Positions 32,146-42,412 of a stretch of 64,000 nt of DNA are shown piece by piece. Positions within the stretch are counted from its first letter, which is position 1, and every line of letters starts with the position of its first letter. The notes beneath the pieces were generated by a model. That model did no database searches. It was not told where the DNA came from and saw only the letters and a program-made list of their open reading frames with translations. Position numbers and translations under genes: made by a program. The DNA comes from Microbacteriaceae bacterium PS02067 (GTDB taxonomy: Bacteria > Actinomycetota > Actinomycetes > Actinomycetales > Microbacteriaceae), in assembly GCA_029960085.1 (NCBI GenBank), contig JASCPG010000001.1, positions 62,001 through 126,000 on the forward strand, given 5' to 3'.

Positions 32146-33564
32146 ATGTCGGATGTGCTCATCGACCGACCGGAGCTGGATGGACTCGGTGTCTACGAGT
32201 TCGGCTGGCATGACCCGGACGCTGCGGGCGCCAGCGCGAAACGCGGCCTTTCCGAGGCGGTCGTGCGCGACATCTCCGCGCTGAAGGCCGAGCCCGAATG
32301 GATGCTGAAGACCCGTCTCAAGGGTCACCAGCTGTTCGGACGCAAGCCCATGCCCACGTGGGGCGCCGATCTGTCGGACATCGACTTCGACAACATCAAG
32401 TACTTCGTGCGCTCGACCGAGAAGCAGGCGCAGAGCTGGGAAGACCTCCCCGAAGACATCCGCAACACGTACGAGAAGCTCGGCATCCCCGAGGCGGAGC
32501 GCGCGCGCCTCGTCGCGGGCGTCGCGGCGCAGTACGAGTCCGAGGTCGTGTACCACCAGATCAACGAGGAGCTCGAGCGCCAGGGTGTCATCTTCATGGA
32601 CACCGACACGGCGCTGCGCGAGCACCCGGAGTTCTTCGAGGAGTACTTCGGCACCGTGATCCCCGCCGGCGACAACAAGTTCGCCGCTCTCAACACCGCG
32701 GTGTGGTCGGGCGGATCGTTCGTGTACGTGCCGCCGGGGGTCCACGTCGAGATCCCGCTGCAGGCCTACTTCCGCATCAACACGGAGAACATGGGCCAGT
32801 TCGAGCGGACGCTCATCATCGCCGACGAGGGCTCGTACGTCCACTACATCGAGGGCTGCACGGCCCCGATCTACAAGTCCGACTCGCTGCACTCGGCCGT
32901 CGTCGAGATCATCGTGAAGAAGAACGCACGCGTGCGCTACACGACGATCCAGAACTGGTCGAACAACGTCTACAACCTCGTCACGAAGCGCGCCGTCGCC
33001 CACGAGGGCGCGACGATGGAGTGGATCGACGGGAACATCGGCTCGAAGGTCACGATGAAGTACCCGTCGATCTTCCTCATGGGCGAGCACGCGAAGGGCG
33101 AGACGCTGTCGGTCGCGTTCGCAGGACCGGGCCAGCATCAGGATGCCGGCGCGAAGATGATCCACATGGCGCCGTACACGCAGTCCTCGATCGTCTCGAA
33201 GTCGATCGCCCGCGGAGGAGGCCGAGCCGGGTACCGCGGCGAGGTGCGCGTCGACGAGAAGGCGCACCACTCCGCGAACACCGTGCGCTGCGATGCGCTG
33301 TTGGTGGACACGAAGTCGCGCTCCGACACGTATCCCGCCATCGACATCCGGGTCGACGACGTGCAGCTCGGCCACGAGGCCACGGTCTCGAAGGTCAGCG
33401 AGGAGCAGCTGTTCTACCTCATGAGCCGGGGGATGCCGGAGGACGAGGCGATGGCCATGATCGTCCGCGGCTTCATCGAGCCGATCGCGCGCGAGCTGCC
33501 CATGGAGTATGCCCTCGAACTGAACAAGCTCATCGAGATGGGCATGGAAGGATCCGTCGGCTGA
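32146..33564 (+). CDS. sufB: Fe-S cluster assembly protein SufB
   Basis: 472-aa scaffold subunit of the SufBCD complex on which Fe-S clusters are built. The conserved [33 protein letters not shown], the beta-helix core and the CDALLVD Cys region ([15 protein letters not shown]) are all present. The ATG at 32146 has a strong RBS (GAAGGAGGCAAGG). Promoter TAGGAT at 31959-31964 would give a 176-base leader. It is first of sufB-sufD-Rieske-sufC-sufT, all tightly spaced. No SufR-type regulator gene is upstream. Confidence 0.96.
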   Translation: MSDVLIDRPELDGLGVYEFGWHDPDAAGASAKRGLSEAVVRDISALKAEPEWMLKTRLKGHQLFGRKPMPTWGADLSDIDFDNIKYFVRSTEKQAQSWEDLPEDIRNTYEKLGIPEAERARLVAGVAAQYESEVVYHQINEELERQGVIFMDTDTALREHPEFFEEYFGTVIPAGDNKFAALNTAVWSGGSFVYVPPGVHVEIPLQAYFRINTENMGQFERTLIIADEGSYVHYIEGCTAPIYKSDSLHSAVVEIIVKKNARVRYTTIQNWSNNVYNLVTKRAVAHEGATMEWIDGNIGSKVTMKYPSIFLMGEHAKGETLSVAFAGPGQHQDAGAKMIHMAPYTQSSIVSKSIARGGGRAGYRGEVRVDEKAHHSANTVRCDALLVDTKSRSDTYPAIDIRVDDVQLGHEATVSKVSEEQLFYLMSRGMPEDEAMAMIVRGFIEPIARELPMEYALELNKLIEMGMEGSVG

Positions 33565-34775
33565 TGACGACAGCGACTCAGGCCCCCGCCTCGGCGGAGG
33601 GCCACATCGACCCTGCCGCCGCGTTCGTCCCCGTGCAGACGCGCTCGGAGCGACTCACGTCCTTCGACCCCGCCGATTTCGGCACCCCCACGGGCCGTGA
33701 GGTGAACTGGAAGCACACGCCGCTCACGAAGCTCGCTCCGCTGTTCGTGAACGAGCCCGCGCCGCACGGTGTCGTCGAGGTCGAGGTGAGCGCGCCGGCA
33801 TCCGTCGAGCAGGCTCGTCTCGCGGTCGGCGTCGCACCCCGCGGCGAGGTCTTCCGCCCCGAGGACCTGCCGGCGGCGATCGCCTGGTCGCAGGAGGCCG
33901 ACGCCCCGCTCATCCGGATCCCTGCGGAGACCGAGCTCACCGAGCCCGTCGTCGTCCGCCTCACCGGCACGGGCGGAGTCGCGCACGCGCACGTCGTCAT
34001 CGAGGCGCAGCCGCACTCGCGCGCCACGGTCATCCTCCGCCACGAGGGCACCGTGCAGCAGGCGCAGAACGTCGAGATCGTCGTCCGCGACGGTGCCGCC
34101 CTGACCGTCGTGTCGGTGCAGCGCTGGGACGACGACGCCGTACATCTCGCGTCGCACCAGGCACGCGTCGACCGCGACGCGTCGCTGACGCACGTCGTCG
34201 TGAGCCTCGGCGGCGGCCTCGTGCGCGTGAACCCGTCGGTCGAACTCGCGGGCGCGGGCGCCGACGCGAAGCTGTACGGACTGTCGTTCGCCGACTCGGG
34301 TCAGCACCTGGAGAGCCAGGTGTACCTGCACCACAAGGGCCCGCACACCGTGGGCGACGTCCTCTACAAGGGGGCACTGCAGGGCGCCGGCGCGCACAGC
34401 GTGTGGATCGGCGACGTTCTCATCGGACCGGATGCCACGGGCACCGACTCGTACGAGGCGAACCGCAACCTGGTGCTCACCGAAGGGGCGCGCGCCGACT
34501 CGATCCCGAACCTCGAGATCGAGACCGGCGATATCCTCGGCGCCGGCCACGCGAGCGCCACGGGACGCTTCGACGACGAGCAGCTCTTCTATCTGCAGGC
34601 GCGTGGCATCGCGGAGGACGAGGCGCGACGCCTCGTCGTGCTCGGCTTCCTCGCCGAGATCATCCAGAAGATCGGTGTCGAGGACCTCCAGACGGAGCTC
34701 GTCGACGCGATCGAGGCGGAGCTCGCCCTCACCGAAGGACTTGCCACGGTCGCCGACGGCGAGGCATCCGCATGA
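33564..34775 (+). CDS. sufD: Fe-S cluster assembly protein SufD
   Basis: 403-aa partner of SufB in the SufBC2D complex; it lacks cluster-assembly Cys and acts in iron acquisition and complex stability. NWKHTPLTKLAPL near the start, the beta-helix core (HLESQVYLHHKGPHT, YKGALQGAGAHSVWIG) and the C-terminal FDDEQLFYLQARGIAEDEARRL block shared with SufB identify it. Start overlaps the sufB stop by one base (TGATG), and its stop overlaps the next gene by four. Confidence 0.95.
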   Translation: MTTATQAPASAEGHIDPAAAFVPVQTRSERLTSFDPADFGTPTGREVNWKHTPLTKLAPLFVNEPAPHGVVEVEVSAPASVEQARLAVGVAPRGEVFRPEDLPAAIAWSQEADAPLIRIPAETELTEPVVVRLTGTGGVAHAHVVIEAQPHSRATVILRHEGTVQQAQNVEIVVRDGAALTVVSVQRWDDDAVHLASHQARVDRDASLTHVVVSLGGGLVRVNPSVELAGAGADAKLYGLSFADSGQHLESQVYLHHKGPHTVGDVLYKGALQGAGAHSVWIGDVLIGPDATGTDSYEANRNLVLTEGARADSIPNLEIETGDILGAGHASATGRFDDEQLFYLQARGIAEDEARRLVVLGFLAEIIQKIGVEDLQTELVDAIEAELALTEGLATVADGEASA

Positions 34776-35101
34776 CCGCGCAGAAGGTGCTGAATCTCAG
34801 CGATCTGGAGCAGGACACCGCCGTGCGCGTGGAGGTCGACGGTGTGCCGATCGCCGTCGTGCTCGATTCGAACGGCGAGGTGCACGCCATCGGCGACACG
34901 TGCACGCACGGCGACGTCTCCCTCGCCGACGGCTTCGTCGAGGGCGAGACCCTCGAGTGCTGGGCGCACGGTTCGGCGTTCTCGCTGCGCACCGGCCGCC
35001 CCCTCAATCTTCCGGCGTACGAGCCGGTGCCCGTCTATGAGGTCACGATCGACGGGGACGACGTCCTCATCGACCCGACCGTGACCAAAGAAGTGAACTG
35101 A
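34772..35101 (+). CDS. Rieske [2Fe-2S] ferredoxin
   Basis: 109-aa soluble Rieske-type protein with both ligand pairs: C-T-H in GDTCTHGDVS and C-W-A-H in ECWAHGSAF. It resembles ferredoxin subunits of non-haem oxygenases but is fixed inside the suf operon in many actinobacteria, between sufD and sufC, so it more likely serves as an electron carrier or early client in cluster assembly. The ATG overlaps the sufD stop (ATGA). Role inferred from context. Confidence 0.92.
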   Translation: MTAQKVLNLSDLEQDTAVRVEVDGVPIAVVLDSNGEVHAIGDTCTHGDVSLADGFVEGETLECWAHGSAFSLRTGRPLNLPAYEPVPVYEVTIDGDDVLIDPTVTKEVN

Positions 35102-35114
35102 AGAAGGTACTGAC

Positions 35115-35885
35115 ATGGCTGTTCTCGAGATCCGCGACCTGCACGTCACCGTCGAGACCGACGAGGGCACGACGCCCATCCTCAACGGTGTGACCCTCAC
35201 CGTCCGCACCGGCGAGACCCACGCGATCATGGGCCCCAACGGCTCCGGCAAATCGACGCTCGCGTACACGATCGCCGGGCACCCGAAGTACACCGTGACG
35301 TCGGGCTCCATCACGCTCGACGGCGAGGACGTCCTCGCGATGTCCGTCGACGAGCGGGCGCGCGCAGGTCTTTTCCTCGCGATGCAGTACCCGGTGGAGA
35401 TCCCCGGGGTGACCGTGACGAACTTCCTCCGCACCGCGAAGACGGCCGTCGACGGCGAGGCGCCCGCCATCCGGGCGTGGACGAAGGACGTCAAGGAGGC
35501 CATGAAGAACCTCCGCATGGACCCCAAGTTCGCCGCGCGCAACGTCAACGAGGGCTTCTCGGGCGGCGAGAAGAAGCGACACGAGATCCTGCAGCTCGAA
35601 CTGCTGAAGCCGAAGATCGCGGTGCTCGACGAGACCGACTCGGGCCTCGACGTCGACGCGCTGAAGATCGTGTCGGAGGGTGTCAACCGCGCCAAGGAGG
35701 CGACCGACCTCGGTGTGCTGCTCATCACGCACTACACGCGGATCCTGCGCTACATCACCCCCGACTTCGTGCACGTGCTCGTCAAGGGCCGCGTCGCGGA
35801 AGAGGGCGGTCCGGAGCTCGCGGAGCGCCTCGAGAACGAGGGCTACGACCGCTACCTCGACCCCGCCGCCCCGATCGAAGCCTAG
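35115..35885 (+). CDS. sufC: Fe-S cluster assembly ATPase SufC
   Basis: 256-aa ABC-type ATPase that drives the SufBCD scaffold; it is cytosolic and not a transporter. Walker A GPNGSGKSTLAYTI, the SufC-type signature FSGGEKKRHEILQ, Walker B IAVLDETDSGLDVDALK and the HYTRILRYITPDFVHVL switch region are intact. It starts 13 bases after the Rieske gene with GAAGAAGG as RBS. Confidence 0.97.
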   Translation: MAVLEIRDLHVTVETDEGTTPILNGVTLTVRTGETHAIMGPNGSGKSTLAYTIAGHPKYTVTSGSITLDGEDVLAMSVDERARAGLFLAMQYPVEIPGVTVTNFLRTAKTAVDGEAPAIRAWTKDVKEAMKNLRMDPKFAARNVNEGFSGGEKKRHEILQLELLKPKIAVLDETDSGLDVDALKIVSEGVNRAKEATDLGVLLITHYTRILRYITPDFVHVLVKGRVAEEGGPELAERLENEGYDRYLDPAAPIEA

Positions 35886-35894
35886 GATCGACGC

Positions 35895-36224
35895 ATGACC
35901 GCGACTCTCAGCCCTGAGAAGTACGACGACGTCACCGAGGCGCTCAAGGACGTCATGGATCCCGAACTCGGGATCAACGTCGTCGACCTCGGACTCATCT
36001 ACGACCTCTCATGGGATGACGAGAACGATGCTCTCGTCATCCACATGACGCTCACGTCGGCGGGATGCCCCCTCACCGACGTCCTCGAAGAGCAGACCGC
36101 GCAGGCGCTCGATGAGGTCGTCGAGCGGTTCCGCATCAACTGGGTGTGGATGCCCCCGTGGGGCCCCGAGCGGATCACGGACGACGGGCGCGACATGATG
36201 CGCGCCCTCGGTTTCGCGATCTGA
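35895..36224 (+). CDS. sufT: SufT-like MIP18/DUF59 Fe-S maturation factor
   Basis: 109-aa protein of the DUF59/MIP18 family, helpers in maturing Fe-S proteins. MDPELGINVVDLGLIYD and the conserved Cys in TLTSAGCPLTDVLEEQ are the family hallmarks; WMPPWGPERITDDGR closes the domain. Nine bases after sufC, so last gene of the operon. The cysteine desulfurase (sufS) and sulfur carrier (sufU), which usually stand before this gene in other actinobacteria, are missing here. Confidence 0.93.
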   Translation: MTATLSPEKYDDVTEALKDVMDPELGINVVDLGLIYDLSWDDENDALVIHMTLTSAGCPLTDVLEEQTAQALDEVVERFRINWVWMPPWGPERITDDGRDMMRALGFAI

Positions 36225-36267
36225 CACGTTTCCGCTCGGTGCCGGTCGCGGTCGATAGGCTCGTCGA

Positions 36268-37443
36268 GTGAGCACCGCGCCCGTCGAAGCCCTGCAGACC
36301 CTGCCGATCGAGACGCTGCGGCGTCGCTCGAGCACGAAATGGCGAACCTACCCCGAGGACGTCATCCCGATGTTCGTCGCGGAGACGGATTTCCCGCTGG
36401 CTCCGCGGATCACCGAGGTGCTGGCCGAGGCCGTCGCGATCGGCGACACGGGCTACACGCCGCCGGACCCCGGCATCCGCACGGCCTTCGCGGCGTTCGC
36501 GGAACGCCGGTTCGGGTGGGCGATCGATCGCGACCGCATCCGCACGACCGCCGACGTCATGATGGGCGTCGTCGAACTGCTCAGGGCGACGACGTCTCCG
36601 GGCGACCGCGTCGTGACGACACCGCCCGTCTACCCGCCCTTCGTGCTGTGCATCGAAGAGGCGGGATGCCTCGTCGAGCCCGTGCCGCTTCGCGACACCG
36701 GCGCCGCGTGGGAACTCGACCTCGACGGCATCGACGCGGCCCTCGCGGGCGGTGCGCGGGTCGTGCTGTTGTGCAACCCGCACAACCCGACCGGGTCGGT
36801 GCACAGTGCGGAGTCGCTGCGCGCACTCGCCGATATCGCGGAGCGTCACGGTGCGACGGTGATCAGCGACGAGATCCATGCTCCGCTCGTGCACGACGGG
36901 GTGGCGTTCACGCCGTTCCTCGCGGCGTCCGAGGCCGCCGCGCGTGTCGGGTACGCCGTGACGAGCGCATCGAAGGCCTACAACCTCGCGGGGCTCAAGT
37001 GCGCGCTCATCGTGACGGCGTCGGATGCCACGACCCAGATCGTCAAAGACCTCAACCCCGAGGTGGAGTGGCGGACGGGACTCTTCGGGGCGATGGCAGG
37101 TGTCGCGGCGTTCGATGAGGCATCGGATGCGTGGCTCGATGCGGAGCGAGCGGCCCTCGACCACAACCGCGCGCTCCTCGGGGACCTGCTCGCAGAGCAC
37201 CTCCCGCTCGCGGTGTACCGCGCGCCCGACGCGGGCTACCTCGCCTGGATCGACGTGTCCGCCTATGGGTGGGGAGACGACCCGGCGGTGCTTCTGCGCA
37301 CCGCCGCCAAGGTCGCCCTCCACCACGGCCCGCAGTTCGGCCCGCAGGGCATCGGGTTCGTGCGCCTGAACTTCGGCTGTTCGCCCGACCTGCTCACCGA
37401 AGCGGTGACGCGGATCGGGGCCGTCGCGCGCGCCGGCTCCTAG
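36268..37443 (+). CDS. PLP-dependent C-S lyase, MalY/PatB family
   Basis: 391-aa fold-type I PLP enzyme. The PLP Lys lies in SASKAYNLAGLKCA, with LLCNPHNPTGSVHS and VISDEIHAPLV as cofactor contacts. MalY/PatB proteins cleave cystathionine or cysteine conjugates to release a thiol, ammonia and a keto acid; some act only as regulators. GTG start 6 bases after TAGGCT (36256-36261), so it has its own leaderless transcript although only 43 bases separate it from sufT. It could supply or recycle sulfur near the suf genes, but that is speculation. Confidence 0.9.
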   Translation: MSTAPVEALQTLPIETLRRRSSTKWRTYPEDVIPMFVAETDFPLAPRITEVLAEAVAIGDTGYTPPDPGIRTAFAAFAERRFGWAIDRDRIRTTADVMMGVVELLRATTSPGDRVVTTPPVYPPFVLCIEEAGCLVEPVPLRDTGAAWELDLDGIDAALAGGARVVLLCNPHNPTGSVHSAESLRALADIAERHGATVISDEIHAPLVHDGVAFTPFLAASEAAARVGYAVTSASKAYNLAGLKCALIVTASDATTQIVKDLNPEVEWRTGLFGAMAGVAAFDEASDAWLDAERAALDHNRALLGDLLAEHLPLAVYRAPDAGYLAWIDVSAYGWGDDPAVLLRTAAKVALHHGPQFGPQGIGFVRLNFGCSPDLLTEAVTRIGAVARAGS

Positions 37444-38357
37444 ACCTCGGCGCGACCGAGGCGCCAGTAGCCCATGAACGCGACGGCGCGGCGGTCGACG
37501 CCGTGGGAGGCGACCAGGTGGCGGCGGAGAGTCTTGATCGCGCCTGCTTCGCCGGCCAGCCACGCGTAGAGGGGGGCGCTCTTCAGGGCTGCGCCGCCCT
37601 TCGCCGTGCGGGGGACCTCCCAGAGGATGTCGCGATCGATGTCGATCTCCTCGACCTCGGCGCCGCGCCCCGCGGGGACCAACGTCGCGGCCGACGCCTC
37701 CACGGCCGCGACGAGGTGCTCGTGGCGGGTGCCGCCGCCGGCGACGCCCCGCCCGGCGACGTGGTACGAGAACCCCGGGTGGACCGGGAGGTAGGCAGCA
37801 TCGGCGGCATCCGGCACCTCCAGCACGACGACGCCGCGCGCCTCGCGGGGGAGCTGTTCCAGGATGACGGCGATCGCGGGCGCCGCGGTTTCATCACCGG
37901 CGAGGAGGATGTCGGCGGTCTGCGCCGGCGGCACGAAGTCGATGCCGTAGCTGACGCCCTCGTGCGCGGTCGTCGGCGCGAAGATCAGGACCTCGTCGCC
38001 GACCTGGGCGCGCGCGATCCAGGCGGAGGCGGGGCCGAGGACGTCGTGCGAGACCATGTCGATGTCGACCTCGCGCGCCGCCGGGCGGACGTAACGGGTC
38101 GTGTAGGTCCGGAACGGTGGGCGGGATGCCTCGTCCATCTGCCGCCACTGGGTCCACCAATCCTCGCCCGTGGGCATGGCGTCGATCGGGGTGGCTTCCG
38201 TCGGGAAGACCACCTTGATGCGCTGGTCGAGGCCCGGGTCGCCGTAGTCGGCGAGATCGTCGCCGCCGAAGGTGAAGCGCCGGAAGCTCGGGGTGAGGTC
38301 GGTGATCGCGGTCACGCGGGCGCGGAAGAAGCGGCTGTGCGGGCGGGCGGAGGTCAT
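37440..38357 (-). CDS. Siderophore-interacting protein (flavin ferric-siderophore reductase)
   Basis: 305-aa SIP-family flavoprotein that reduces Fe3+-siderophore in the cytoplasm to release iron. The FAD motif is [11 protein letters not shown] (about residues 85-95), followed by the SIP C-terminal domain ([20 protein letters not shown], then [16 protein letters not shown] and the terminal [16 protein letters not shown]). It is last in the five-gene uptake operon, its start overlapping the ATPase stop by four bases (ATGA). Convergent with the lyase gene, stops overlapping by four bases. Confidence 0.94.
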   Translation of the reverse strand: MTSARPHSRFFRARVTAITDLTPSFRRFTFGGDDLADYGDPGLDQRIKVVFPTEATPIDAMPTGEDWWTQWRQMDEASRPPFRTYTTRYVRPAAREVDIDMVSHDVLGPASAWIARAQVGDEVLIFAPTTAHEGVSYGIDFVPPAQTADILLAGDETAAPAIAVILEQLPREARGVVVLEVPDAADAAYLPVHPGFSYHVAGRGVAGGGTRHEHLVAAVEASAATLVPAGRGAEVEEIDIDRDILWEVPRTAKGGAALKSAPLYAWLAGEAGAIKTLRRHLVASHGVDRRAVAFMGYWRLGRAEV

Positions 38358-39196
38358 CGGTGGGCTCCTGGGCGGCTCTCGGTGACGGACGGATCGGGTA
38401 GGACGCGGTGACGGCCGCGGGGGAGGACGAGGGGCGTCCCCGAGACGGGGTCGTCGATCACCTGGCAATCGAGGTCGAACACCTCGCCGATGAGTTCGGC
38501 GGTGACCACCTCGCGCGGCGCGCCGGCGGCGATGATCCGTCCGTCCTTCAGCGCGACGAGATGGTCCGCGTAGCGTGCGGCGAGGTTGATGTCGTGCAGC
38601 ACCATCACGACGGTCGTGCCGCGGTCGCGGTTGAGATCGTGGAGGAGGTCGAGGATCTCGACCTGGTGTGCCACATCGAGGAACGTCGTCGGCTCGTCGA
38701 GCAGAAGGATGTCCGTCTCCTGAGCGAGCGCCATCGCGATCCACACCCGCTGGCGCTGGCCTCCGGAGAGTTCGTCGACGCTCCGATCGGCGAGGTCGGT
38801 CGTGCCGGTCGCGGCGAGGGCCGCGGCGACGACCTGGTAGTCGTTGGCGCTCCACCGCGACAGCAGCCGCTGGTGCGGGTGGCGACCCCGCCCGACGAGG
38901 TCGGCGACGGCGATCCCCTCGGGAGCCACGGGACTCTGGGGAAGGAGACCGAGGAGTCTCGCAACCTCTTTGGTGGGACGCGCGCGGATATCGGCGCCGT
39001 CGAGAACCACGCGCCCGTCGTGCGGAGTCAGCAGGCGTGCGAGCGCGCGCAGCAGCGTCGACTTGCCGCAGCCGTTGGCGCCGACGATGGCCGTGACGCG
39101 CCCTGCGGGTATCTCGAGTCCGAGGGTGTCGATCACGGTGCGGTCGCCGTACGCGAGGGTGAGATCCTCGGTCGCGAGCGTGTGGGTGTCGGTCAT
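38354..39196 (-). CDS. Iron-siderophore ABC transporter, ATP-binding protein
   Basis: 280-aa FepC/FhuC-type ATPase powering ferric-siderophore import. Walker [15 protein letters not shown], signature [18 protein letters not shown], Walker [17 protein letters not shown] and the His switch ([18 protein letters not shown]) are present. The ATG overlaps the upstream permease stop by four bases. The C-terminus [20 protein letters not shown] is typical of this subgroup. Confidence 0.95.
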   Translation of the reverse strand: MTDTHTLATEDLTLAYGDRTVIDTLGLEIPAGRVTAIVGANGCGKSTLLRALARLLTPHDGRVVLDGADIRARPTKEVARLLGLLPQSPVAPEGIAVADLVGRGRHPHQRLLSRWSANDYQVVAAALAATGTTDLADRSVDELSGGQRQRVWIAMALAQETDILLLDEPTTFLDVAHQVEILDLLHDLNRDRGTTVVMVLHDINLAARYADHLVALKDGRIIAAGAPREVVTAELIGEVFDLDCQVIDDPVSGTPLVLPRGRHRVLPDPSVTESRPGAHR

Positions 39197-40275
39197 AGCG
39201 CGCCTCCCGCGCGGTTCGTGCGGATCAGCAGGTAGATGAGGTACGGCGCGCCGAGCACGCCGGTGACGACGCCGACGGGGTAGCGGCCGTCGAAGGCGAA
39301 CTGCCCGGCGAGGTCGGCGAGCAGGACGAGCAGAGCCCCGACGAGTCCCGACGGCAGCAGCAGCCCGGCGCCGGGGCCGACGAGCCGCGCGGCGATGGGT
39401 CCTGCCATGAATGCCACGAAGGCGATGGGTCCTGCGGCGGCGGTCGCGAACGCGAGGAGAGCGACCGCGCCCACGATGAGGATCAGTCGCACCGCGCCGA
39501 CGCGAACACCGAGCGCTGCGGCCGTGTCGTCGCCGAGGCGGAGTGCGTCGAGGCTCCGTCCCTGCAGGAGCATCGTCGGCACGAGCACGGCCGCGGCGAC
39601 CGCGAGGGGCAGGACGGCCTCCCACGTCGCTCCGTTGAGCGATCCGCTGATCCACCGCATCGCCGCCTGGAGGTCCCACGCCGCGGCTTGCGAGAGGACG
39701 TAGGTCACGACGGCGTTGAGCATGGCGGCGACACCGATCCCGATGAGGATCAGGCGCGTTCCGGCGAACCCGCCCCGGTGGGAGAGCAGGTAGATCGCGA
39801 GGGCCGTGGCGAGGGCGCCGACGAGAGCGAGCGCCGAGACGGCGCCGCCGGAGAGGGAGAGGAACACGATCCCGAACACGGCGGCTGCGCTCGCGCCCGA
39901 CGAGATGCCGATGATGTCGGGGGATGCCAAGGGGTTCCGCAGGAGCGACTGGAACGTCACGCCCGCCATTCCGAAGGCGAGCCCGGCGAGGACGCCCATG
40001 GTCGCGCGGGGCAGGCGCAGGCGGCCGACCGTGAACGAGGCGCCCGGCACCTGTTCCCCGAAGACGACGCGGACGACGTCTCCGAGGGAGTAGAACGTGT
40101 TGCCCACCAGGAGGGTCGTCGTGTAGACGGCGACGACCGCGATCAGCAGTACGGCGACGACCCAGACGCGTCGCCGTGCGCGCCGCCGCCGCCCGGCGAT
40201 GACGGCGTCAACGGAGCTCTCGTCGGCGGACGACGGGTACGCGTGCGCCCCGTGGAGGACGGTCGCGGCGTTCAC
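39193..40275 (-). CDS. Iron-siderophore ABC transporter, permease (FecCD family)
   Basis: 360-aa permease with about ten membrane segments after a basic cytoplasmic N-terminus ([10 protein letters not shown]). FecCD hallmarks: [39 protein letters not shown], and the ATPase-coupling region [18 protein letters not shown] start, overlapping the first permease stop (GTGA). Forms the membrane channel with the other permease. Confidence 0.94.
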   Translation of the reverse strand: MNAATVLHGAHAYPSSADESSVDAVIAGRRRRARRRVWVVAVLLIAVVAVYTTTLLVGNTFYSLGDVVRVVFGEQVPGASFTVGRLRLPRATMGVLAGLAFGMAGVTFQSLLRNPLASPDIIGISSGASAAAVFGIVFLSLSGGAVSALALVGALATALAIYLLSHRGGFAGTRLILIGIGVAAMLNAVVTYVLSQAAAWDLQAAMRWISGSLNGATWEAVLPLAVAAAVLVPTMLLQGRSLDALRLGDDTAAALGVRVGAVRLILIVGAVALLAFATAAAGPIAFVAFMAGPIAARLVGPGAGLLLPSGLVGALLVLLADLAGQFAFDGRYPVGVVTGVLGAPYLIYLLIRTNRAGGAL

Positions 40276-41318
40276 AGTTCCCGCACCTTCTGACGGCGCA
40301 CGATCCAGATGAATACGGGCGCACCGACGAGCGCCGTCACGACGCCCACCTGGATCTCGGCGGGGCGGGCGACGAGTCGGCCGAGCACGTCGGCGGCGAC
40401 GAGCAGCACGGCCCCACCGAGCGCCGCTCCCGGCAGAAGCCAGCGGTGATCGGTGCCGACGAGCAGTCGGACGAGATGCGGGATGACGAGGCCGACGAAC
40501 CCGATGGGTCCGGCGATCGCGGTGGCCGCACCGCACAGCACCACGGCGCCGAGGGCGGAGACGAGGCGCGTGCGGTTGACGCGCTCGCCGAGACTCGTCG
40601 CGACGTCGTCGCCCAGCGCGAGCGAGTTCATCCCCCGCGCGCACACGACGGTGATCACCGCGCCCACGAGCAGGATGGGGGCGGCGACGCCGATGCGGTC
40701 CCACGTCGCCCCGCCGACGCCGCCGATCTGCCAGAACCGGAAGCTCTCCATGACATCGACGCGCGGCAGCAGGATCGCACTCACGAGCGAGGTCATCGCA
40801 GCGGTCGTCGCGGCGCCCGCGAGCGCGAGCTTGAGCGGGGTGGCGCCCCCGGCACCGAGCGAGCCGACGGCGTACACGAACACCGACGCGATCGCCGCGC
40901 CGACGATCGCGATCGCCATCGTCGCGTAGGCGCCGGAGAGGGAGAAGAACGTGAGCCCGACCACGACGGCGAGCGCGGCGCCGCCCGAGACGCCGAAGAT
41001 CCCGGGATCGGCGAGCGGGTTCCGCGTCACGGCCTGCATGGATGTGCCCGCGAGGGCGAGGCTTGCGCCGACGAGGAGGGCGAGGACCGTGCGTGGCATC
41101 CGCGCGGCGACCGCGGCCGAGGAGATCGTCGAGGTGTCGCCCGTGACGCCCGCGACGATGTCGGCGAAGGACACGTCGCGGACGCCGAATGCGACGGATG
41201 CCACGCACAGCACCACGAGGAGGGCGATAGCCGCCCCGAACCACGCCAGACGCACGACCGTCGGGCGTCGCAGCGAGGCGATGTCCGACGGTCGTGCGTC
41301 GAGCGTGGCGTTGGTCAC
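40272..41318 (-). CDS. Iron-siderophore ABC transporter, permease (FecCD family)
   Basis: 348-aa permease, paralogue of the next gene, with RMPRTVLALLVGASLALAG, QAVTRNPLADPGIFGVSGGA and the coupling helix ALGDDVATSLGERV. Nine to ten membrane segments. GTG start sharing GTGA with the stop of the binding-protein gene. Two dissimilar FecCD permeases make a heterodimeric channel, as in Fep systems. Confidence 0.94.
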   Translation of the reverse strand: MTNATLDARPSDIASLRRPTVVRLAWFGAAIALLVVLCVASVAFGVRDVSFADIVAGVTGDTSTISSAAVAARMPRTVLALLVGASLALAGTSMQAVTRNPLADPGIFGVSGGAALAVVVGLTFFSLSGAYATMAIAIVGAAIASVFVYAVGSLGAGGATPLKLALAGAATTAAMTSLVSAILLPRVDVMESFRFWQIGGVGGATWDRIGVAAPILLVGAVITVVCARGMNSLALGDDVATSLGERVNRTRLVSALGAVVLCGAATAIAGPIGFVGLVIPHLVRLLVGTDHRWLLPGAALGGAVLLVAADVLGRLVARPAEIQVGVVTALVGAPVFIWIVRRQKVREL

Positions 41319-42370
41319 GCCTGGGGCTCGAGGGCCGAGGCGAGCAGGGCGAAGTAGCGGTCTATGCCCCACGGGATCGACAGGGGGGAGGGGTTCGCCG
41401 ACGCGGCCAGGGGAGTGCTGTTCTCCAGGATCGCGACGCGTCCCTCCTTGATCGCCGGGATCTTGGCCAGCAGCGGGTCGGCCTGCAGGGTCGCGACGGT
41501 CGAGCCGTCCTTCTCGCCGTAGGTCACGAACAGGTCCACATCGGCGAACCGGTCCGCCTGTTCCGCGCTGACGCTGACGTAGAACTTGTCGGGGTTCGCC
41601 GCGCTCTCCTCCTGGACGATCGTGGGGATCGGCATCCCGATGCTCTTGAGGAAGCCCGGGCGGGTGTCGGCGGTCGTGTAGAAGCCGATCTGGCTGAGGT
41701 CGGCCTGGTCGATGTACGAGAACAGAAGGCGCGAGTCGGCCAGGCGCGGGTGGGCGTCGAGGGCCGTCGTGACCTGGGTGTGAAGATCCTCGATGAGCTT
41801 CCGGCCGCTCGCGGCGAGGCCGATCGCTTCGGAGTTCATCGTGATCATGTCGTCGAGCGAGGTGCCCCACGCGACGTCCGGGTAGGCGACCACGGGCGCG
41901 ATCGCGGACAGGGTGTCGTAGTCCTCCTGCGTGATGCCGGAGTACGACGCCAGGATCACATCCGGCTTCGTGTCGGCGACCTTCTCGAAGGGGATGCCGT
42001 CGGTCTCGTCGAACAGGACCGGGGTGTCCGCGCCGAGTTCCGTCAGCTTGTCCTCGACCCACGGGAGCACGCCGTCGCCGTCGTCGTCGCCCCACGTCGC
42101 CTTGCTCATGCCGACGGGGACGACGCCGAGTGCGAGGGGAACCTCGTGGTTCGCCCATGCGACGGTCGCGATGCGCTCGGGCTTCTTCGTGATCGTGGTG
42201 TCTCCATAGACGTGGTGGATCGTCACCGGGAAGGTGCCGTCAGCGAGTTCGGCGCCCGCCGAAGGGCCGGCGTCGGCAGACGTTCCGGACGGCGAGGCGG
42301 CGCCGGCGCAGCCGCTGAGGGCGAGAGCGGCGACGACGGCAAGAGCGGCGGCGAGGCGAGGTCGGTGCAC
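41315..42370 (-). CDS. Iron-siderophore ABC transporter, substrate-binding lipoprotein
   Basis: 351-aa FepB/FhuD-type binding lipoprotein. Signal peptide with lipobox LSGC (Cys21), then the periplasmic-binding fold starting VTIHHVYGDTTITKKPERIATV and containing the long alpha-helical linker typical of siderophore binders. GTG start with GAAGGATCTCGTC as RBS. First gene of a five-gene operon with every junction overlapping by four bases. A DtxR/IdeR-like box lies 24 bases upstream, so it should be made under iron limitation. The siderophore is unknown. Confidence 0.94.
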   Translation of the reverse strand: MHRPRLAAALAVVAALALSGCAGAASPSGTSADAGPSAGAELADGTFPVTIHHVYGDTTITKKPERIATVAWANHEVPLALGVVPVGMSKATWGDDDGDGVLPWVEDKLTELGADTPVLFDETDGIPFEKVADTKPDVILASYSGITQEDYDTLSAIAPVVAYPDVAWGTSLDDMITMNSEAIGLAASGRKLIEDLHTQVTTALDAHPRLADSRLLFSYIDQADLSQIGFYTTADTRPGFLKSIGMPIPTIVQEESAANPDKFYVSVSAEQADRFADVDLFVTYGEKDGSTVATLQADPLLAKIPAIKEGRVAILENSTPLAASANPSPLSIPWGIDRYFALLASALEPQA

Positions 42371-42393
42371 GACGAGATCCTTCGATCGAGAAG

Positions 42394-42412
42394 TTAGGAC
42401 AGGCTTACATTA
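42394..42412. promoter_or_regulatory. DtxR/IdeR-type iron box
   Basis: TTAGGACAGGCTTACATTA matches the DtxR/IdeR consensus (TTAGGTTAGGCTAACCTAA) at 14 of 19 positions by my alignment, including the TTAGG arm and the AGGCT centre. Placed over the promoter region of the siderophore-uptake operon. Repression with Fe2+ is inferred. Confidence 0.75.

Noticed and set aside
31971-32213. An 80-codon gene upstream of sufB
   Set aside because: Codon use is poor and it overlaps the sufB start in another frame; kept only as a possible leader effect, not as a gene.
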